Of a stretch of 64,000 nucleotides of DNA, positions 60,357 through 64,000 are shown in pieces. The position numbers and the translations under genes were made by a program. The first letter of the stretch is position 1, and each line of letters begins with the position of its first letter. Where the stretch lies: positions 4,415,501 through 4,479,500 of the forward strand of contig NZ_JAUSYN010000002.1 in assembly GCF_030816915.1 (NCBI RefSeq), given 5' to 3'. The DNA is from Streptomyces sp. B3I8. Its GTDB lineage: Bacteria > Actinomycetota > Actinomycetes > Streptomycetales > Streptomycetaceae. The notes beneath the pieces are model-generated. The model was not told the DNA's origin, searched no databases, and saw nothing but the letters and a program-made list of their open reading frames with translations.

Positions 60357-61247
60357 ATGCTGCCCCTGCTCCTCGCGCTCCTCACGGCCGCGTCCGTCGC
60401 CGGTGTCCTGCTCGGCATCCGCATGATCCGCGCCGAGGCCAAGCTCCCCACCGACCTCGCCCTCGCCCTGGAGATCGGCGCCACCCGCGTCTCCACCGCC
60501 GGCTCGGCCGTCGACCGCCTCGGCATACGGTTCGTCCCCCTCGTCCTGCGCCTGATGGGCCCCCGGCGCACCGACGCCAAACGCCGCCGCATCGACATGG
60601 CGGGCAACCCCGGCGGCCTCACCCTCGACCGCTACGCCGCCCGCCGCGCCGTCTACGGCTTCTTCGGCGCGTTCATGGCACTGGTCTTCCTCACCACCGG
60701 CCACCCGCTGATCGCCCTGGCCACCCTCGCCTTCGGCCTGCTCGCCGCCGACGCCCTCATCTGGCAGGCGATCCGCGACCGCAAGGACGTCATCGACCGC
60801 ACCCTGCCCGACTTCCTCGACGTGCTCGCCGTCGTCGTCTCCGCCGGCCTCGGCTTCCGCCAGGCCCTGGACCGTGTCGCCGAGAAGTACGCGGGCCCGT
60901 GGGCCGACGAACTGCGCATCACCCTGCGCCAGATGGACATGGGCGTCAGCCGCCGCCAGGCCTTCGACGAGCTCCGCCGCCGCAACACCTCCGAACAGGT
61001 CGCCCAGTTCGTCTCGGCGCTCCAGCAGGGCGAGGAACTCGGCTCCCCGATCGCCGAGACGCTCATCCAGCTCGCCACGGACATGCGCCGCACCGACGCG
61101 CAGAACGCCCGCCGCCGGGCGGCCAAGACCATCCCCAAGGCCACCATGGTCACCCTGGTCTTCATGCTCCCGGCCACGATGATCCTCATCGCCACCGGCA
61201 TGTTCCTCGGCTCCGGCACGAACTTCGGCTCGATCCTGGGGCGCTGA
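60357..61247 (+). CDS. tadC: TadC-type inner-membrane platform protein
   Basis: 296 residues from ATG 60357. N-terminal helix, then a middle pair (Y-G-F-F-G-A-F-M-A-L-V-F-L and L-I-A-L-A-T-L-A-F-G-L-L), then the T2SSF domain with T-L-P-D-F-L-D-V-L-A-V-V-V-S-A-G-L-G-F-R-Q-A-L and Q-Q-G-E-E-L-G-S-P-I-A-E-T-L. C-terminal helix A-T-M-V-T-L-V-F-M-L-P-A-T-M-I-L-I. Works with TadB. Followed immediately by the kinase gene. Confidence 0.9.
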   Translation: MLPLLLALLTAASVAGVLLGIRMIRAEAKLPTDLALALEIGATRVSTAGSAVDRLGIRFVPLVLRLMGPRRTDAKRRRIDMAGNPGGLTLDRYAARRAVYGFFGAFMALVFLTTGHPLIALATLAFGLLAADALIWQAIRDRKDVIDRTLPDFLDVLAVVVSAGLGFRQALDRVAEKYAGPWADELRITLRQMDMGVSRRQAFDELRRRNTSEQVAQFVSALQQGEELGSPIAETLIQLATDMRRTDAQNARRRAAKTIPKATMVTLVFMLPATMILIATGMFLGSGTNFGSILGR

Positions 61248-61248
61248 G

Positions 61249-62571
61249 ATGACCACGCCGCACACCCGGAACGACGGGACGACCACGCCGCACACCTGGG
61301 GCTATCTGGCGGACGACGCCCCCGCCCCGCCCACCCTCCGCCTCCAGCTCGGCGCCCTGCAGACCCTGTGCCGCCAGACCTTCGCCGTACGCCTGGCCGC
61401 CCTGCTCGTCGGTACCCCCTTCGCCCTGGCGAACACCACCACCGGCACCCCCCGCTACGCGGCCCTCGCCGCCGGGGTCCTCGGCAGCACCGCCTCGTAC
61501 GCGATGCTCCGCGACTGGCACCGCTTCGGCCCCCGCGTCCTGGCCCACCCGAGCCTCATGGCCCTGGACCTCCTCTTCGTGGCGACCCTCCTGTTCACCG
61601 CCTCCCCGGCCTCCCCCCTGGCCTACGCCACCGTCTGCACCCCCCTGCTCTCCGGCCTCCTCTACGGCTGGCGCGGCACCGGCGTCTTCACGGGCCTGCA
61701 ACTCGTCGTCCTCGTCACGGTGTTCCGCGCCTGGTCCCACCATCCCGGCGCCGGCGCCAACACCGTGCTCCTCGCCGGTTTCTGCGTCGCCGCCGGGATC
61801 ATCGGCGTGACCCTGCGCAACCTGGTGTTCCGCTTCGGCGCGGCGGGCCAGGCCCTGGCGGAGGTCAACGCCCGCCTCGCCGTCGCGGAGGCCGTCGCCT
61901 CCGAACGCGCCCGGCTGGCCCGTGAGATGCACGACTCGGTGGCCAAGACCCTGCACGGCCTCGCTCTCACGGCCGAGGCCCTGGCCGCCTCCGCGGACCA
62001 CGCCGACCCCGGCACCCTGAAGCACCAGGCCACCACGGTGGCGGCCGCCGCCCGCCGCGCCGCCACGGAGTCCCGCCACGTCCTGACCCACCTGCGCGCC
62101 CGGACGGACGACTCCCCGGCCCCGACGGACCTGGCCAGGGAACTGAGGTCCTACGCCACGGACTTCACGGCCCGCACCTCGATCCCGACCACGCTGGACG
62201 TGACCACGGACGTCACCGCACACCCGCATCTCCCCCCGGACACGGTCCACCACCTCCTGGCCATCACGTCCGAGGCCCTGGAGAACATCCGCCGCCACGC
62301 CCGCGCCACCCACGTACGGCTGACCCTCGAAACGACGCCGCCCGACGCGCTCCTCCTGCGCGTCGAGGACGACGGCACCGGCGTCCCGCACCCGGTCCCG
62401 CCCCTCGCCGACCTGACGCGATCCGGCCACTTCGGCCTCCTGGGCATGGCGGAACGCGCCCGAGCGCTGGGCGGCGGCCTCGACATCGCCCGTACACCAG
62501 GGGGCGGCACGGCGATCGAGGTCCGCGCCCCCGCGTCCCTCGCCCCCCGGAAGGCGGCCGTACATGCCTGA
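61249..62571 (+). CDS. NarL-type sensor histidine kinase in the Tad locus
   Basis: 440 residues from ATG 61249, 1 bp after the tadC stop. Five to six transmembrane helices (about 45-205) with little outside domain. HisKA_3 dimerisation region with the phospho-acceptor in A-R-E-M-H228-D-S-V-A-K-T-L-H-G-L, and a HATPase with I-T-S-E-A-L-E-N-I-R-R-H-A (N-box) and D-D-G-T-G-V, then G-H-F-G-L-L-G-M-A-E-R-A. It would phosphorylate the next protein. Membrane-embedded sensing (e.g. of the envelope) is likely. Control of Tad genes is inferred from position. Confidence 0.9.
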   Translation: MTTPHTRNDGTTTPHTWGYLADDAPAPPTLRLQLGALQTLCRQTFAVRLAALLVGTPFALANTTTGTPRYAALAAGVLGSTASYAMLRDWHRFGPRVLAHPSLMALDLLFVATLLFTASPASPLAYATVCTPLLSGLLYGWRGTGVFTGLQLVVLVTVFRAWSHHPGAGANTVLLAGFCVAAGIIGVTLRNLVFRFGAAGQALAEVNARLAVAEAVASERARLAREMHDSVAKTLHGLALTAEALAASADHADPGTLKHQATTVAAAARRAATESRHVLTHLRARTDDSPAPTDLARELRSYATDFTARTSIPTTLDVTTDVTAHPHLPPDTVHHLLAITSEALENIRRHARATHVRLTLETTPPDALLLRVEDDGTGVPHPVPPLADLTRSGHFGLLGMAERARALGGGLDIARTPGGGTAIEVRAPASLAPRKAAVHA

Positions 62572-63298
62572 CCAGGCACCATCCCTCCGGGTACTGGTGG
62601 CCGACGACAACCCGGTCGTCCGCGCGGGCCTGACCGCACTGCTCGGCGCCCACCCCGGCATCCGGGTCGTCGCCGAGGCCCCCGACGGTGGCCGCGCCCT
62701 CGTGCTGGCGGCCCGCCACCGCCCCGACGTGATCCTCCTCGACGCCCGCATGCCGGGCACCGACGGCCTCACCGCCCTGCCGCGCCTGGCCCGCCTGGCC
62801 CCGGTCCTCATGGTCACGTACAGCACGGAACCCGAGGTCATGACGGAGGCCGCCCGACGCGGCGCCACGGGCTACCTGGTCCACGGCAGCTTCACGACCG
62901 CCGAACTGATCGACGCGGTACGGGCGACGGCGGCGACGGAAATGCCCCCGCCAGCCCCTGTCCATTCTTCGCCCCTGCCTCCCCCCGAACCCTACGAATT
63001 CCCTTCGCACATGCAACCGCGCATGGCACAGTCGTCGAAGGCACGCTTCGCCCGCGCGACCGCTTTCGGCCGCCGCCCGCCCGACCACCGGGACTTCGGG
63101 CTGAGCTCACGGGAGGTGGAGGTCATGGATCTCATCGCGTCCGGCATGAACAACCGCCAGATCGCCGCCACCTGCTTCATCAGCGAGAAGACGGTCAAGA
63201 ACCACATCAACCGCATCTTCGCGAAGCTCCACAGCGCCTCCCGCAGCGAGGCGATCGCCCACTGGCTCGGCACCGCCCACCAGGGGCGGCCGGCATGA
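62564..63298 (+). CDS. LuxR/NarL-family response regulator in the Tad locus
   Basis: 244 residues from ATG 62564 (8-bp overlap with the kinase). Receiver domain: V-A-D-D-N-P-V-V-R-A-G, phospho-acceptor Asp60 in I-L-L-D-A-R-M-P-G, T in M-V-T-Y-S. The usual Lys after G-Y-L-(L/V) is His107 (G-Y-L-V-H-G-S). A Pro-rich linker of about 55 residues follows, then the LuxR HTH: L-S-S-R-E-V-E-V-M-D-L-I-A-S-G-M-N-N-R-Q-I-A, S-E-K-T-V-K-N-H-I. Binds DNA, probably at Tad or pilin promoters. Confidence 0.88.
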   Translation: MPDQAPSLRVLVADDNPVVRAGLTALLGAHPGIRVVAEAPDGGRALVLAARHRPDVILLDARMPGTDGLTALPRLARLAPVLMVTYSTEPEVMTEAARRGATGYLVHGSFTTAELIDAVRATAATEMPPPAPVHSSPLPPPEPYEFPSHMQPRMAQSSKARFARATAFGRRPPDHRDFGLSSREVEVMDLIASGMNNRQIAATCFISEKTVKNHINRIFAKLHSASRSEAIAHWLGTAHQGRPA

Positions 63299-63403
63299 CC
63301 CCGTGCCAGGACGGAAGTTGGGCCCCCGGGCCCACGCAAAGCAGACGTCCTCTCACCTACGGTGTCGACGTCGGCTGTGTGACGGTACGGGAGGGCAGAC
63401 GAG
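63299..63403. promoter_or_regulatory. Interval with palindrome before the Flp pilin gene
   Basis: 105 bp. TGGGCCC-CC-GGGCCCA (63319-63334) is a 16-bp palindrome that could terminate the regulator transcript or bind a regulator. The pilin gene probably has its own promoter in this interval. No clear -35/-10 assignment. Confidence 0.4.
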
Positions 63404-63610
63404 ATGAGCCGCTTCACCAGGTGGAGGAAGACCGTCGCCTCCCGCATGCGCGGAACGGGGCGGGACGCGGGGGCGGGGTTCGTGGAGTACGCGGGCCTGA
63501 TGATCATCATTGCGGGGATCTTCGTGATGATCGACCAGTTGGGGCTGGACGGCCTGATCTCCGGCGCCATCCGGAACGCTGTCACCCAGGTCACCGGCGG
63601 CGGTGGCTGA
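63404..63610 (+). CDS. flp: Flp-family pilin
   Basis: 68 residues from ATG 63404, preceded by GGGAGGG. A basic 20-residue prepilin leader ends in D-A-G-A-G, followed by the Flp/type IVb signature F-V-E-Y-A-G-L-M-I-I-I-A-G-I-F-V-M-I (conserved Glu at +3 and Tyr at +4 after cleavage). The short mature part ends in G-G-G-G. The major pilin monomer, cut by a TadV-like peptidase not present in this window. Its stop overlaps the next frame. Confidence 0.92.
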   Translation: MSRFTRWRKTVASRMRGTGRDAGAGFVEYAGLMIIIAGIFVMIDQLGLDGLISGAIRNAVTQVTGGGG

Positions 63611-64000
63611 CACCCCGGCTCCGTGCGGACCGGGGGCAGATCCTTCCGCTCTACATCTGGCTCACGGCGATCCTGTTGTTCGCCGCGCTCGCCTTCTTCG
63701 TCTTCGCCCAGGCTGCGTCCGCCCGTAACGGAGCCCAGTCCGCGGCGGACGCCGCCGCGCTGGCAGCCGCGCAGGACGCCCGCGACGAACTGATGGACCG
63801 GCTGGGCACCGACATCGGCATGGACGAGAACTGGCTGGACTGGCTGGACGGCGATCTCCCGAACGACACGGGCGCCGGCGCCGCCGCGCGGGAACTGGCC
63901 GCCCAGAACGACTCGACCGTCCAGGGCGGAGCCCAACTGGTCGTGCGTGACGGCTATCCCGGTTTCGAGGTGGCCGTACAGACGAACTACACGGTGGGCG
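63607..64000 (+). CDS. TadG/TadE-like protein, 5' part, apparent CTG start
   Basis: Frame open from the pilin 3' end to the window edge, 131 codons seen. It encodes R-A-D-R-G-Q-I-L-P-L-Y-I-W-L-T-A-I-L-L-F-A-A-L-A-F-F-V-F-A-Q-A-A, the N-terminal helix of Flp-pilus TadG-like proteins, then A-R-N-G-A-Q-S-A-A-D-A-A-A-L-A-A-A-Q-D-A, the typical pseudopilin helix. No ATG, GTG or TTG lies in frame before the helix; CTG 63607 overlaps the pilin stop as CTGA. Translation may begin there or depend on coupling. A TTG inside the helix would truncate it. Confidence 0.75.
   Translation, partial: MTPRLRADRGQILPLYIWLTAILLFAALAFFVFAQAASARNGAQSAADAAALAAAQDARDELMDRLGTDIGMDENWLDWLDGDLPNDTGAGAAARELAAQNDSTVQGGAQLVVRDGYPGFEVAVQTNYTVG

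Overview
The window is high-GC DNA (over 70% by eye) with strong G/C third-codon bias, frequent GTG starts, ATGA/GTGA overlaps, mycothiol metabolism (mca), a WhiJ-like regulator locus, an LAxTG sortase substrate and a Tad/Flp locus. This points to a Streptomyces chromosome. From memory, the order hutH, L,D-transpeptidase lipoprotein, msrA, cystathionine gamma-synthase, threonine dehydratase, greA, mca, PEP carboxykinase matches the conserved core of S. coelicolor around SCO4932-SCO4985; I could not check this. No rRNA, tRNA, CRISPR array or intact insertion sequence was seen.

Layout. 0-7.7 kb: end of a GGDEF gene, hutH, an LAxTG wall protein, an L,D-transpeptidase lipoprotein, a tiny secreted protein and a two-gene MacB-type ABC exporter. 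7.7-9.2 kb: a decayed patch holding a stopless anti-sigma-type ATPase gene facing a headless DUF5753/WD-like chimera. 9.2-22.5 kb: alcohol dehydrogenase with a divergent XRE regulator, msrA, metB, a small sigma-like gene pair, a MarR regulator, threonine dehydratase, a DrrAB-type exporter, greA, a DUF4307 protein and mca. 22.5-36 kb: a large STAND/TPR ATPase, a thioredoxin-domain (DUF255) protein, a Mut7-C RNase-like protein, a PAQR membrane protein, GTP-dependent PEP carboxykinase, an aminotransferase and a secreted protease.

36.1-43.5 kb is the most coherent accessory system. An amidohydrolase (N-acyl-D-amino-acid deacylase type) and a fold-type-III PLP ammonia-lyase are divergent from a PfkB (KDG-type) kinase, an IclR regulator and RidA, followed by a GntP sugar-acid permease. 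A 19-bp palindrome lies in the divergent promoter region. The set fits uptake, deacylation, ammonia elimination and phosphorylation of an acylated aminosugar acid such as N-acetyl-glucosaminate, or alternatively D-amino acid catabolism. A GH18 chitinase about 8 kb further on carries a DasR-box-like operator between its -35 and -10.

43.5-52 kb is a patchwork of small accessory genes: two VOC proteins, a WhiJ-like locus (XRE/DUF5753, small acidic protein, divergent anti-sigma-like protein), an SDR with a coupled 21-aa leader ORF, a WYL regulator, membrane proteins and a YefM/YoeB toxin-antitoxin pair. 54-64 kb is a Tad/Flp pilus-secretion locus (cpaB, tadZ, two TadE-like pseudopilins, tadA, tadB, tadC, a histidine kinase/response regulator pair, Flp pilin, TadG-like protein) that runs off the right edge.

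Non-coding structure is rich: many perfect long-stem terminators, several apparently leaderless promoters, short tandem repeats, and two copies of a dispersed composite repeat.
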